Made by a program: the position numbers and the translations under genes. Shown piece after piece: positions 1 to 13,090 of a stretch of 64,000 nt of DNA (positions are counted from its first letter, which is position 1; the number at the start of each line of letters is the position of its first letter). The stretch lies in the NCBI GenBank assembly GCA_940337035.1, contig OW679203.1, positions 32,187,495 through 32,251,494 of the forward strand, read 5' to 3'. The notes beneath the pieces were generated by a model. The model had not been told where the DNA came from. It did not search any database and worked only from the letters and a program-made list of their open reading frames with translations. The DNA comes from Agriotes lineatus. Lineage: Eukaryota; Arthropoda; Insecta; Coleoptera; Elateridae.

Positions 1-960
1 TGCACATACGCACCTAACCGCCATAGCAAAAATTACTTTTCTACGCAAAGTTTTTGGGGTTTTTAAACCTCAAAGCACGTGCATCAGCAAGTCTCATTTT
101 TAAATTTTCACGTGATACATGAAAGCACATTTTCCAGGTTGGTGCACGGCCTATCTTAGAGGAGCAACAAAATTGCACTCACCTTAGTAAAACTAACTTT
201 TTTTTTATCAAAATATTTTTGGAACTCAGAGCGCGTGATTTAGAGTCTCATTTTTGAATTTTCACATAATATTGCATTTGCTAATTCCCTTTGCGGCCGC
301 CTAGATGAACAGTAAAATTGCACAAGGCACCCACCCAACCCCGGTAAAATTAACATTATGAATAAATGTTTTTGGAATTTTTAATGTAGAAAGCACGTGC
401 TTCAGCAAGTCTCATTTCTGAATTTTCATATGACACAAGATGTTGGTCAGATTTGTATGCGGTCCACCTTACAGCAACAAACAAAATTGAACGTACGCAC
501 CCACCAACCTTAGCGAAACTAAATTTATCAAAATCTTTTTGAAACTCGAAGCATGTGCTTTAGAGTCTCATTTTTGAATTTTGAATTCACAAAATAGCGC
601 ATTTGCTAGTTCCCTATGGGGCCCTTAGAGGAATAGTAAAATTGCACATACACACCCACCCAAACCTGGTACAGCTAACATTATTGTGTATAATGTTTTT
701 AGAACTTTTAACGAGCAAAGGACGTGCTTCAGCGAGTCTCATTTTTAAATTTTCGCATGACACATTTGTCAGGTTGGTTTGCGGTCCACCTGAGAGGATC
801 TCTAAAATTACACGCACGCACCAATCTACCTTAGTAAAACTTTTTTTTTTTAACTTATTATCCTCAAAGCACGTGCTTCATGTAAGTTTCGTTTATGAAT
901 TTTGCATATTATAGACGATAGCCTTAGAAAGACCTCAAATTTGCAGATACGCCCCCAGCC
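1..960. repeat. Tandem repeat, ~160-bp units in ~320-bp dimers
   Basis: Two alternating unit types recur. One has the core GCACGTGCTTCAGCAAGTCT (starts near 75, 393 and 720). The other has TTTAGAGTCTCATTTTTGAA (near 240 and 550). The first core is spaced 318 and 327 bp apart, so the repeat is a dimer of about 320 bp. Units share the string AAATTGCACRYACRCACCCACC and end in T-rich tracts. A shorter, diverged unit lies at about 868-900 and the array fades by about 960. The left end is cut by the window. The two short open frames at 603-914 and 614-817 lie wholly in this repeat and are not credible genes. Confidence 0.8.
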
Positions 961-2460
961 ACCTTCGTAGAAATGGCTTGAAAACGATTACTTGAGCGTT
1001 TAAAAGATGTAATGGTCCTCTAAATTCTAAAATTAGCGGTTACACCGAAGTAACGCCTTACTATTAGAGCTCTCGTCTTTAATTGGAAAATAACTGCTAT
1101 CGTGCTTATCGCCAGTTACGCTAACAGCGAAATAATAGAATAATATAAAATGAAAATGATGCCAAAACCCACTTTAATGTCAGCAGGTATTAAATTTCAA
1201 AATATACACAAGTATGATCGTTCTTATAATTAGAAAGGCCTGGAAGTGTTCATAACTACCATAAAACTGAATTTTACTATAAATAACAAAACGACCACTT
1301 TGCTATTTCAGAATGTTAATTGTAACATTATGCGAAGAGAGAATATTTCTTATGACATGAGGCAACGTTTACTAATAGCTTACGATTTTGGATATAAAAA
1401 CGAAATATTAAATTAATACAAAAATATGCAACAAAAAAGTGCTATGAAAAGCAACAACAATTATCATAAACTCACTTTCTTCCTGGATCTCTACGATTGA
1501 CATGTTAATTGTGATCGGCACGTAAGCACATTGACAAGAAGGCGAATCGCTTCTGATTAAGCATGTGGAAATACCATCGTTATCGGTGGCTTACGTTGGT
1601 GTTATTATTTACCAGTTGTTTTAGCTCAAAAATAAGTCAGAGGTTACGCGCGTTGTATAAACATGGCTTTAAAAAGATTATTTTCGATTATGGGAGTTAT
1701 CCTTGGGTCTAAGTGCCGATTTCGCGTATACTGGATGTTTACACGTCGCCAGCCTGCTACGAAGGCAAAATCCGCCATAAATAACATGAAAGAGCTGCAA
1801 TTATGATTTCCATGCGGATCTTCTTGTAATATATTATAGCCCGCACAATAAATAAATAATGTTGATTTTAAACTCTTCGAGTCTTGCTCAGTAGGACCTT
1901 AGACTAAAATATGTCTACGTTTCGATTAGCTTCAGTACAACTATCTTTCTAACCCCCTCCGCCCCAAATCTTGTCTCTAGAAAGTTCTAGAATTTATTTT
2001 AAAATCAACGAAAACAAACTATTACCAAGGTTGTTTGATGCCACAATTCGGTTTAATAAAACATGCTCTTAGATATGAGGGTTATTGTAAAAATTATTAA
2101 CAAGTTCTACAGGGTCATGTAACATTTTTCTATCATGAAAGATGAACACAAAAAATTGTCCTGTGCAGCTTAGTTTTCTTGTACGGTGGGGTTAATGTTA
2201 TTTGTTATCTCATCTCATCTCATATTTTATCAATAGGGAATACATTTCAAATAAAAATTATAGACTAACTTGTTTCGTATTAATAAAACTAGTTTTGTTA
2301 ATATTTAAAATGGTCCACGACAACGATTTTCGTATTATTAATTAATTAATTTGTTTCGTATTTCATTATTTATCCAGTGCTTTGAAAATCAAGTTATACC
2401 TTCATTAAATAAAGATATTACGTACACGAAGTAATACCCTCAATACATTTTTACAGGGCG
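961..2460. other. Unassigned AT-rich sequence
   Basis: No open frame, RNA gene or transposon end was recognised. Minor low-complexity tracts occur: an (ATCTC)n run near 2206-2224 and an ATTAATTAATTAATT tract near 2336-2351. Confidence 0.5.
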
Positions 2461-5400
2461 TTTAATACTAACTTAATCGTATTTTCTACTTCGCATTTTC
2501 TACTACACATTTCAGCCGCATTTCATATTAGTTTCACTACATTTTATACTTCAACGCATTCCATGCAATTATATTAATTTAACAGCATGTCGTACTAAAT
2601 TCATCGCATTTCATACTAATTTAATCGAAATTCATTATAAAATAATGGCATTTCATAATAATTACATGTTGTTTATGCTATGCTATTACATTTCATATTA
2701 ATTTAATTGCATTCGAAACTAGTTTCGTAGCATGTAATACTAATTTATCGATTTCATACTATTTTCATTGCAATTCATAATAAAATTATGGTATTTCATA
2801 CTAATTTCACTCATTTTATACACATTTTGGCATTCCAGACTAATTTCTCGCAACTTATATCAATTTTGTCACAATTCACATTAATTTCATTGCATTTTGT
2901 ATTAATTTAATTGCATTTTCTATTTACATATTTTAGCTGCATTTCTCACTATATTAATGGCAATTCATAATATTCGTATCCCGTATTAATTTTACTGCAT
3001 TTTATACTAACTTTAATGCATTCCATGCAATTACATATATTAATTTAATCACATTTCATAGTAATTTTTATCGAAATTCATAGTAAAATCACGGCATTTC
3101 TTAATAATTTAATCGCATTTCAACTATTTTGATTAGTTTTCCTATTAATTTAATTGCATTTCATAGTAACATTGCATTTCGTACTAATTCCACGCTGTTT
3201 ATAGTTAACTACTTGACATTCCATACAAAATTTTTCATGGCATTTAATATTAATATATATAATTTTTTATTTACATATTTTAACTGCATTTCATACTATT
3301 TTAATGGCAATTCATAATATTTTTATCGTATCCCATAATAATTTCACTGCATTTTATACTAACTTCAATGCATTCCATTCACTTACATTATTTTAATCGC
3401 ATTTCATACTAAATTTCTCGCATTTCATATTTTCATATAATAAAATCACGCATTTCTTAATAATTCCAGGCTGTTTATACTAACTTCTTGGCATTTCATA
3501 CTAATTTAATCGCATTTCAACTAATTTTATGGATTTTTTATTAATTTAATTGCATTTCATATTAATGTAATCACATTTCATACTAACTTGATTCCATTCC
3601 ATACTAACTTTATCCTATTCCATACCAAGTTGATGGAAATTCATAATAATATCGCATTTCATACCATTTAATCGAAATTCATAATAAAATAATGGCATTT
3701 CATAATAATTACATGCTATTACATTTCATATTAATTTAATTTCATTCGAAACTAGTTTCGTAGCATTTAATACTAATTTATCGATTTTATACTATTTTCA
3801 TTGCAATTCATAATAAAATTATTGTATTTCATACCAATTCCATGCATTTTATGCACACTTTTTGGCATTTCAGACTAATTTTGTCACAATTCACATTAAT
3901 TTCATTGCATTTTATATTAATTTAATTGCATTTTCTATTTGCATATTTTAGCTGCATTTCTTACTATTTTAATGGCAATTCATAACATTCTTATCGTATC
4001 CCGTATAAATTTTACTGCATTTTATACAAACTTCAATGCATTCCATGCAACTATATTAATTTAATCACATTTCATAATAAATTCATCGCATTTCCAGATA
4101 ATTTTATTGAAATTCGTAGTAAAATCACGGCATTTCTTAATAATTCCAGGCTGTTTATATTAACTTCTTGGCATTTCATATCAATTTAATCGCATTTGAA
4201 CTAATTTGATTAGTTTTCCTATTAATTTAATTGCATTTCATAATAACATCGCATTTCATACTAATTCCATGCTGTTTATAGTTAACTTCTTGGCATTCCA
4301 TACTACTTTTTCATGGAATTTCATATTCATTTCATCGTATTTTTTATTTACATATTTTAACTGCATTTCATACTATTTTAATGGCAATTCATAATATTTT
4401 TATCGTATCCCATACAAATTTCACTGCATTTTATACTAACTTCAATGCATTCCATGCACTTATATTAATTTAATCGCATTTCATAATAAAATCACGCATT
4501 TCTTAATAATTCCAGGCTGTTTATACTAACTTCTTGGCATTTCCTACCAATTTAAACGCATTTCATACTAATGTGATTATATTCCATACTAACTTCATCC
4601 CATTCCAACCAATTTGATGGCAACTCATAATAATATCGCATTTCATACTAGCTCCATGCTGCTTATCCTAACTTATTGTAATTCCATACTAATTTAATCG
4701 CATTTGATATCATCGATTTTCATGCTAATATCACCGCATTTCATACTATGTACATATATCCATCGAAATTCATACTATTTTCATCGAAATTTATTATACA
4801 TAATTTCACACTAATTTACTTGCATTTCATGCTAATTTTATCACAGCTTATAATAATTCATCGCAATTCAAAATAATTTCATCGCATTTCCTACTATGTA
4901 CTTCAGTCATATTTCAACAAATGTGATCGCAGTTCATAATAATTTGATCGCATTTTATACTAATTTAGTTGTATTTCACACTAATTTCGTCGTATTTAAT
5001 ACTAATTTCATGACAATTCATAATCATTTAATCGCATTTTAAACTAATTGCATTGCATTTCATACTAATTACATTTCATTTCTTACAAAATTTATCGTAT
5101 TTAATAATAAAATGATAGCATTTCATCCCAATTCCACGCATTTTATACTTACTTCTTGAAATTCCATACTAATTTCATCGCATTTCATACTAACTTCATC
5201 GCATTCCAACTAATTTTATCGCATTTTATATTAATTTCACTGCATTGCATACAAATTCTATGTATTTTATAGCAAATTATTGGTATTTTATACTAATGTC
5301 ATCGCATTTCATACTAATTTCATGACAATTAATAATAATTTAATCGCATTTTATATCAATTTCACTGCATTTCATACTAACTCAATCGCATTTCTTACCA

Positions 5401-7500
5401 AATTTATCGTATTTAATAATAAAATGATAGCATTTCATCCCAATTTAACGCATTTTATACTTACTTCTTGGCATTCCATACTAATTTAATCGCATTTCAT
5501 ACTAACTTCATCGCATTCTAATTAATTTAATCGCATTTCTTATTAATTTAATAGCATCCTACTATTCTAGTCGCATTTCATACTAATTTCATGACAATTC
5601 ATAATCATTGAATCGCATTTTAAACTATTTTAACTGCATTTCATACTAATTACATCTCATTTCTTACCAAATTTTACGTATTTAATAATAAAATGATAGC
5701 ATTTCATCTCAATTCCACGCATTCTATACTTCTTGGAATTCCATACTAATTTCATCGCATTCCAATGAATTTAATCGCATTTCTTATTAATAATCGTATA
5801 TCCTACTATTACACTCGCATTTCATACTAATTTCATGACAATTCATAATCATTTAATCGCATTTCATACTAATTACATCTCATTTCTTACCAAATTTATC
5901 GTATTTAATAATAAAATGATAGAATTTCATCCCAATTCCACGCATTTCATACTTCTTGGAATTCCATACTAATTACATCGCATTTCATACTAACTTCATC
6001 GCACCAATTAATTTAATCGCATTTCTTATTAATTTAATCGCATATCCTACTATTATAGTCGCATTTCATACTAATTTCATGACAATTCATAATCATTTAA
6101 TCGCATTTCATACTAATTACATCTCATTTCTTACCAAATTTATCGTATTTAATAATAAAACGATAGAATTTCATCCCAATTCCACGCATTTTATACTTCT
6201 TAGAATTCCATACTAATTTCATCGCATTTCATACTAACTTCATCGCACCAATTAATTTAATCGCATTTCTTATTAATTTAATCGCATATCCTACTATTAT
6301 AGTCGCATTTCGTACTAATTTCATGACAATTCATAATCATTTAATCGCATTTCATATTTATTTCAGTGCATTTCATACTAATTCAATCGCATTTCTTTCC
6401 AAATTGATCGTATTGAATAATAAAATGATAACATTTGATCCCAATTCCACGCATTTTATACTTACTTCTTGGCATTCCATACTAATTTTATCGCATTTCA
6501 CACTAATTTCATTGCATTTTATACAACTTCATGACATTCCAACTATTTTAATCTCATTTTCCATTAATTTAATCGCATCTCTTACTACTATAGTCGCATT
6601 TCATATTAGTTTCATGGCATCTATGTAATTATAATTTCATCGTATTTATATTAATTTCACTGCATTGCATACAAATTCTATGAATTTTATACCAAGTTAT
6701 TGGTATTTTATACTAATGTCATCGCATTTCCTATTAATTTAATCGCATTTCATACTAATTTTGTTGCATTTCATAGTAATACCGTCGCATTTCATGTTAA
6801 TTTAATCGAATTTTATATTAATTCCATCGAAACTCATACTAATTCATCCTATTGCATACTCTTTTTGCATCTTATTGCACAAAAACGATTATTACGTACG
6901 ATAATGATAGATTATCAACAAACTGATTCATGTAGAAATGTATTTATTAATCTCGGCATCTTTACAGCGGTTGGAATTTATGTATTTAATAGGAAATACT
7001 TGTTCGAAAGAAATTGTGATATACATCGTTATAATACTATAAATCGAGATATTTTCATAGTATATTTTGATAGATTAGATATCACAAAAAGTGCTCCGAA
7101 AGTTTTAACTATAAAAATTCTAAATACGATATCGAACAAAACATTGAAGGGTACTTCGTCTTATAAAAATGTTTACTATAATATTCTCATGCTTCTTTTT
7201 CGACTTGTTCGATAATTGTTATATATTATGTTATTATTGTTACTGTTACTAATCCAAATTCACAATAATGTTGTTGCATTTTGTACTAAAGTCGTTGCAT
7301 TTCATACTAATTTCATTGCATTTTATACTAATTGCGCAATATTCCATATTAATTTAACCGCATTTCATTCGAATTCCATTGTAATTCATATTGAATTTAT
7401 CGCATTTCACACTGATTTAATCTCATTTCAGACAAATTCGATAGCATTTCATCGTACCAATTTTATCGCACTTGATACCAATTTCATTCAGAGTAATAAT
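2461..7500. repeat. 21-bp AT-rich minisatellite (consensus about TTTAATCGCATTTCATACTAA)
   Basis: Near-continuous variants of a 21-bp unit (CATTTCATACTAATTTAATCG in another phase) fill about 4.6 kb. Because 21 is a multiple of three, the plus strand reads as a 7-residue repeat (FHTNxIA and variants). This explains the short open frames at 3129, 4206, 5280, 5956, 6323, 6700 and 7216. A higher-order pattern is visible from about 5090 to 6430: the variant AAATTTATCGTATTTAATAA recurs every 220-310 bp at roughly 5090, 5400, 5670, 5888, 6135 and 6400. The left part has its own longer duplicated modules, for example about 3129-3317 and 4206-4394, which give nearly the same translated peptide. The array is interrupted at about 6846-7225. 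Confidence 0.9.
6846..7225 (+). other. Non-repetitive block in the minisatellite with an open frame to 7215
   Basis: About 380 bp without the 21-bp unit separates the main array from its last ~280 bp. One plus frame stays open from the upstream minisatellite (6700) to the stop at 7213-7215. That gives about 120 residues unrelated to the repeat, rich in Ile, Tyr, Asn, Phe and Lys, as expected of AT-rich DNA. I recognise no domain. It could be an old insertion or a relic of the sequence that existed before the array expanded. I do not call it a gene: it lacks its own start context, any known motif and any evidence of splicing. Confidence 0.35.
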
Positions 7501-8514
7501 TGAATGTAGTAGGGTAGCACTGAGTCTGTGGCACGCTGTTTACTGGGGAGGTTATTCGCCCTGTGCCACATTTCCACTACAATAAGCTAAGTTATTCTAG
7601 TTAATATTTCATTTAATTAGTTAATTGTTGAAAACGGAAGATTTGTCTTCCGAAACGTTTACGTTCTAATATTTTGCATTTTGTAGTGTGGCGAAATACT
7701 CAAAAGAAATAGGATGATTAAAATAATAATTTCAGGACCATTTCAGTGAATTGATTATAAACCAGTTTAAACATTTGTTGCTTTGGAAGACAGCAAATTT
7801 AATTATTTAACATACCTCGTAGATTGTGCCATTTCCAACTGAATAAAAATATCAAAAACTGGTAGTAGGTGTTTACTTTTTTATATAAAATAAATTATCT
7901 GTATTACACTTGTACTGCGAATTTGAATCGAAATCCAGATTGGAGTGTATCATGACAATCACTCTACGAGGTGAAAGGGCGTCAGAGCGCGCTGTTAATG
8001 CAATCACTTTGTTATACGCGAAAGCTGTAATTTGCCGGGGTTGTATATTTGACACGGCAAACATTTCATCACATCTCTGACTGATATTGTTCATCCTCAA
8101 GAGTTCTCGTATTTATCGAACCAGAATAAAAAATAGCACTTAATTTCAAATTTGAGCATACTGAAAAAACAAATTAATTGTCTTGTATAGCACAGGAAAA
8201 CTGGGCAAAGTAGATTTATTACAATCACCGATTATTCCCAGCGCCCTAATTACTAAATTTCCGCAAAGTTGATAGATAAAGCTCCTATCCAGCTGCTATG
8301 ATATTTGCCTACGTGACTCCATCCATATACAACCTCTTAAAAATAGCAGGATAGGTCAGCAAGTTTACATTTCCGAATTAAATTCATTAATCTGATAAAC
8401 ATCTGCTGGAAACCTGCTACTTAGCTTATTATTACGTACGCAAGATAACGACTGAGTTTCCTATCTGAAATAGAAACGCCGTGGCTGTCCATATTTCGTA
8501 AGCCCACATAAAAC
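7501..8514. other. Unassigned sequence with two short hairpins
   Basis: No gene is recognised. An 8-bp inverted repeat (TGTGGCAC at 7527-7534, GTGCCACA at 7563-7570) lies just after the minisatellite. A 7-bp perfect stem with a 4-base loop (CGGAAGA-TTTG-TCTTCCG) lies at about 7635-7652. The 75-codon minus frame at 7873-8100 has no recognisable features. Confidence 0.4.
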
Positions 8515-8671
8515 CAGAGCCCATTTCTATAATTTTTTGAGTACCTACATTTTTACTCTGAAAGACGAAGGAAGTAGTGTAATCAAGAAAAAATCACCTT
8601 CCGAGATTTTTTCAGATCTTCACGTTTCAAGGTCCCTAGATAACGAAAAAGAGGTTTTCTCAATTCTGTCA

Positions 8672-8705
<34 letters not shown>

Positions 8706-8830
8706 TGGCAGTATAGCTCAAAAACTATTTGTCGGAGAAAGACGATATTTTGCATACATATTATATATCTACCTCGCATGAAACCGGTACAATTTCATAC
8801 AAATATATACAGGGTGAGCACCTTAAAAAA
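8515..8830 (+). repeat. Dispersed repeat family with CTGT microsatellite, copy 1
   Basis: The order of blocks is: GAAGGAAGTAGTGTAATCAA, then TTTCAGATCTTCACGTTTCA, then a (CTGT/CCGT)n run at about 8666-8704, then CTCAAAAACTATTTGTCGGA. The same blocks occur in reverse complement at about 57120-57410, inside the hAT element near the right end of the window. There they read AAAACGTGAAGATCTGTTGA and CAGACAGACACACAGACAGA. This ordered similarity, including the position of the microsatellite, shows an interspersed repeat family. I cannot assign it to a class, and no coding remnant is visible here. Confidence 0.65.
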
Positions 8831-9024
8831 ATTAAATTTTGTTTATTTGTGTGTTAATTTTGAAATAAAAGGAAGTAGTAATAACTTTCACATGGGTCAG
8901 GCTTTACATTTGCCGAAAATAAGACTCAACCGATAAAGGATAATGTCACAAAGGGGTAAACATGTTTCAACCATTACACTGTGCTCTTCAAGAGACGGGC
9001 GCGCCAGACTTTTCCTGAAGAGAC

Positions 9025-9135
9025 GCGGTAGCGCAGATGGAATTTCGCTGTACTTATATCCTCTGTGGAGATTCCATTATGATCGAGCATTCTGCAGAGC
9101 TGCAGATGCGGCGGGTTCAAACCCCAGCGGGATAG
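9025..9135 (+). repeat. Possible tRNA-derived (SINE-like) sequence
   Basis: A sequence resembling a polymerase III A box (GGTAGCGCAGATGG, about 9031-9044) is followed by a good B box (GGGTTCAAACCCC, about 9112-9124), and then by an A-rich stretch. The A-to-B distance of about 70 bases is too long for an ordinary tRNA. I could not pair an acceptor stem, so a working tRNA is unlikely. It may be a SINE head or chance. Confidence 0.25.
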
Positions 9136-11560
9136 ATTTAAAAAAAATGTATTTAATTTATTTGAAACGTGAAGATATTTGTACTCCTAACCTAATTTGA
9201 TTTTTAAAATTATTTAATGTCACAATGTTGACGAGGGAAGTTCTGGGTAAAGCCTTTTACAGATTTTTATTTTTTTAAATTGCTCATTTGAAACAACAAA
9301 ATACAATATTTATCTGTTATGAATTACCGATTAGGCCCCAATTTGAGAGTTATACGTCATTGCAGGCTCATTGCATCGTATTCCGAAACTCACTTCCTCC
9401 TCATCGACGGACGGTCGCATCTGATGGGAGTAGTATCCTAGTGTGCTGGTTTAAACGTTTTAGCTATAGTTCAGTAAAATGAACACCCTCACTAGTCAAA
9501 AATTTAATCACTGCCCGGTGTTCAATTTTCTCAATTTCCAGAAGCTATGGAAGCTCTGAGCTTCCGTCTTGCAGGCCAAGCTCCTTCATGGGGTGTTAGT
9601 GCCTCACCATCACAACACACTACTAAATCGACTATAAAATCTGAAGTTTTATACGAACCGGGAGGAAAGATGGGAATGACAGGTAAGACACACTATAGAA
9701 AACTGCAAACTTCTTCCTCTTCCCTCGTACAGGTCCTTTTGTTTTCGAAATGTAACCTACACCATTCTAAAATTTAACTAAGACATTCATAATTCAAAAA
9801 ACACGATCGGGACATGGTACCAACGCTACAAAACAAACATGTCATGGATACCCTCTACATGCTTTTATTTACTGAAACAAGAGTGCAAATTAAAACTTTT
9901 AATTACTGGGATGTACAGTAGAAGCGCTTCACAGGTACGCTTTGTAAAGCCCCCACAATGCGTGGCTTAACGAGTGTCAAAATGCTGGGCCTTTGTGTGG
10001 CGGTGGATTTACATGCCAAATATTCCACTGCAGAGGCAGGTTGTTTCAATACACTCGGCCTGAATAATATATCACATATTGATTGGAGAAGCGCCCTTCT
10101 GCTACAACACGGCGTCTATTTTTAAGTCCATGGGCATTAGCTATTCTGCAGTTTTTTTATGAATACATAATTTAGCAGCCAGAGCTCGACAGTTAATTCA
10201 AATGGATGTTGAAGGAGGATGCTTTAAACAAGTACATTTTTATTTCAATTATGAGCGCTTCGTCTTGTAAATGTATTTTTGCCACTTGAAACATTAAGCA
10301 GGTGTAACGGCCGCACAAAATTGATTTTTTTGCCATTGTGCGGTAGCTCTTTTAGCACTTTCGTAAGATCGTCTTTTTGGTGGATTTTTTTTCAGATACA
10401 GCTATGCTTGTAATGTACCCGTAGCCTATACTCTATTGTACTATGAATTTATATTTCCCTTTGTATACTAGTTAACTCAGTCGTAGAAGAGCAAGACCCG
10501 CTCTTACCTCGGTGCAGCTAAGGGTATTTGTCAATATTGCTCGGTCCGGCCTACTCGTGATCACCTATAATTTTGTAATTGTACACGTAAATACTACCAG
10601 AAATGAAAACCAAACAGTTTATACGAAAAGGTATATACTCTGTTGCTGAATCTACATGCAATGTTTAAATTCCGCACTCGAATTCACTGAATACGGCCGT
10701 GACCACCAGTAACTTGAAATCAGCTGAAGCGAGGTGTCAAGATGATGCAAGTGCTTTGTTCTGGGGTGCTGAATCAGCAGCACGCTCGTTGAGGCTATTG
10801 CGTGATTTGCTGCAATTCCTGCGTGAATCGCTCACAGTTTTACGTTCCGGGCATTCAAGCGTGTTTTTTATTTATGGTAATTAAACTTGCCTTTACCTTG
10901 CTGCAAGATAACGAAAGGTTCAGCTCCGAGACTTATAGTTGCTCCTACAGGGCTTCTGGCGTTAGCAGACTGCGGGCTTCCTCGAAGCTCGAATGGCAGC
11001 TAGAATAGCAGCTTCTGGCTATGGACTGCTGTATCTAGAGCTTGCTTCCCCAAGCTGGCAGTTATAATACTTCGCGTGGCGTCCCTTTTGTTTCGCGTGA
11101 CACGCACACTTCGTTTATTGGTAAGCGACTCCTCCCCGCTGCCTCCAACGCGCCAAATTACACCAAACCGTTACGTCACTCCGTCGCATGTAGTTCTAAT
11201 AATATCACCTGAGGTCAAATTCCGCTAGCTTGCACTTCACTATTCGAGCGTGCGGCAAGTTTTAAATACACAATCTGTTTTAATCTAATTGCTACAATGT
11301 AAGGAATATAGTTTAGTTTTATTCCCAGCAGAATAATAGTTAAATACCAAGGTGATTATTAAATGCCAAGGTGGCACGAACTAGCCCGTTACATGCTGTA
11401 CCTTGAATTAGGTAACTTTAAGTGCCTGTGTGGAGTAGTTGCCTATTTCTCGTGCATTTTAAAGATTTCAATTTTTATTTCTTTGGGGCCAATGACGTTT
11501 AATTTGGAGTTTGACAGGTTAATACAGTGTTTCTAGGTCTTTTTGGGTTCCCCAGGCTCC
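9136..11560. other. Unassigned sequence, no gene recognised
   Basis: Only short open frames of 60-76 codons occur, at 9288, 9547, 10699 and 10802. They lack recognisable domains, and I saw no splice-consistent chain. A hairpin with 8-bp arms (CCGCACAA about 10311-10318, TTGTGCGG about 10336-10343) is present. The segment 10690-11060 is richer in GC than its surroundings but otherwise featureless. Confidence 0.4.
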
Positions 11561-11569
11561 TTGATCAAT

Positions 11570-13090
11570 CCGCCGTGACCGCCGAACGCTCAAATATAAC
11601 TAATGATAATATTGTAAGACTTCAATATAAGCAGAATAGAGAGCCAACGGGCCAGCCGAGCTACTCCGGAGAAAAGGTGGGTTAACAGGAAAATAACTGA
11701 AAGATAAAGGCGCCACTAACTTGATTGGTTAAAAACTCGAGAACCTAAGTTGGAAGATTCCTCGATGATCTGGTAATCGCAACTTACATTGAAGATGCCT
11801 CAAAAGTAAGTTTATTATACGTAGGCTCTTTAATAAGCTGCAGCCTGTTATACAATCACGACACACATAAATATGACGAAATTAAAATTGTAGTGATTTC
11901 CAGTAAATGTAGACAAATATGAGGACAGTTTCTCGTATCGGTATAAAATTTGGAGATATAATAATTAAAGAAAAGGTACAAAAGTAATTGAAATGAACTC
12001 TAGATCAAACCCACGACGTGTACACGTGGCGTTTATAGTGTAATATTTATATTTTCATTTGAAATAAAGGTTAACGTAAGAATAAATAAAATACAAGGTA
12101 CGTAGAAAGTGTACATAAATAAATTATAAATCCGGCATCATAGGTTCACAACTTATCCACACTAATAAATTGAGGCGAAAATTAGTTGAAAGTACAGCAA
12201 GGTTGTAGCTTATCTGTCGAATCCAGAGTAGATTAAGGAAACTGATGTGGCTTCAATCTCGAATGGGTACTGAATGTGGCGGTAGCACCGTAGGCAACGA
12301 GATTGGCATACAAAAATGAAATCTAAGTAAAAAAGTCTTCAGATTTAAATCGGCTTAGCAATCCATATCCAATCCCAACATAAGAGTGATATGGAGGTAC
12401 CGACATATCGCAAATCATCTTAATGAAAAATAAACAAGGATCAATTGGGGAGCATGTGCTCAAAGACGGAACTTACCAACAAAGCGAATCTCTGTACAAA
12501 TACTACAAATCCATAAAATCGTGTTTCCAAATCCCATGGCGCAAAATAATCCTAGAAGGTAGTTATTAAGCAAGCGCTCTTTGACTCAAAACGACAAGAC
12601 CAAAAAACTTAACGAAATAGGATCGACGATACAGAAAACGTCTATAGAGCTAAGCCAGTACAAAATATCACGCACAGATACAATTAGAGTACCAAATAAT
12701 GTAATAACGGAAACGAGCAAGTAATGTCATCCCTGTGGTTGCAACGAGAGACACTATCTAAGGGGATACATTGCAGGGATCCAAGATCAATACACCAAAA
12801 ATCCTTAATGGAATATACATAACCTCAGAACTTTACAATAAATACTTCCTAAGCTAATTAAATACAATGCTTTCAGAGAGGTCTAATGAAATTAACAGAC
12901 ATCATCTCATTCAGGAATGCCAGAATCCAAAACGGCGACTAAACTCCACGTTAACAGTAGCTTCACAAAATTACATCCTTAAAACAGAGTAATTATGTAG
13001 CTGTTAAAAGAAAATTGCAGGTGAGAAAGGTCATTAGGGCTAAATTAGGAGATAAAACAAAAAAGAAATGCTTACATCGAAACGAACGTT
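11570..13090 (+). repeat. Old dispersed repeat, copy 1
   Basis: Blocks in this stretch recur in the same order and orientation at about 33960-34870. Examples are ACTAATGATAATATTGTAAG with CTTCAATATAAG (11600s against 33990s), AAACCCACGACGTGTACACGTGGCGT (about 12008 against 34268), and AATGTAATAACGGAAA followed by AAGAGACAC-like sequence (about 12697-12760 against 34515-34570). The copies have diverged a great deal and carry many small insertions and deletions, so the family is old. No protein remnant was recognised. Confidence 0.6.

Noticed and set aside
5280..6628. Plus-strand open frames of 69-101 codons as protein genes
   Set aside because: They are the translated 21-bp minisatellite unit, open only because its length is a multiple of three.
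2461..7500. CRISPR array
   Set aside because: The repeat has no distinct spacers, is adjacent head to tail and lies in eukaryotic sequence.
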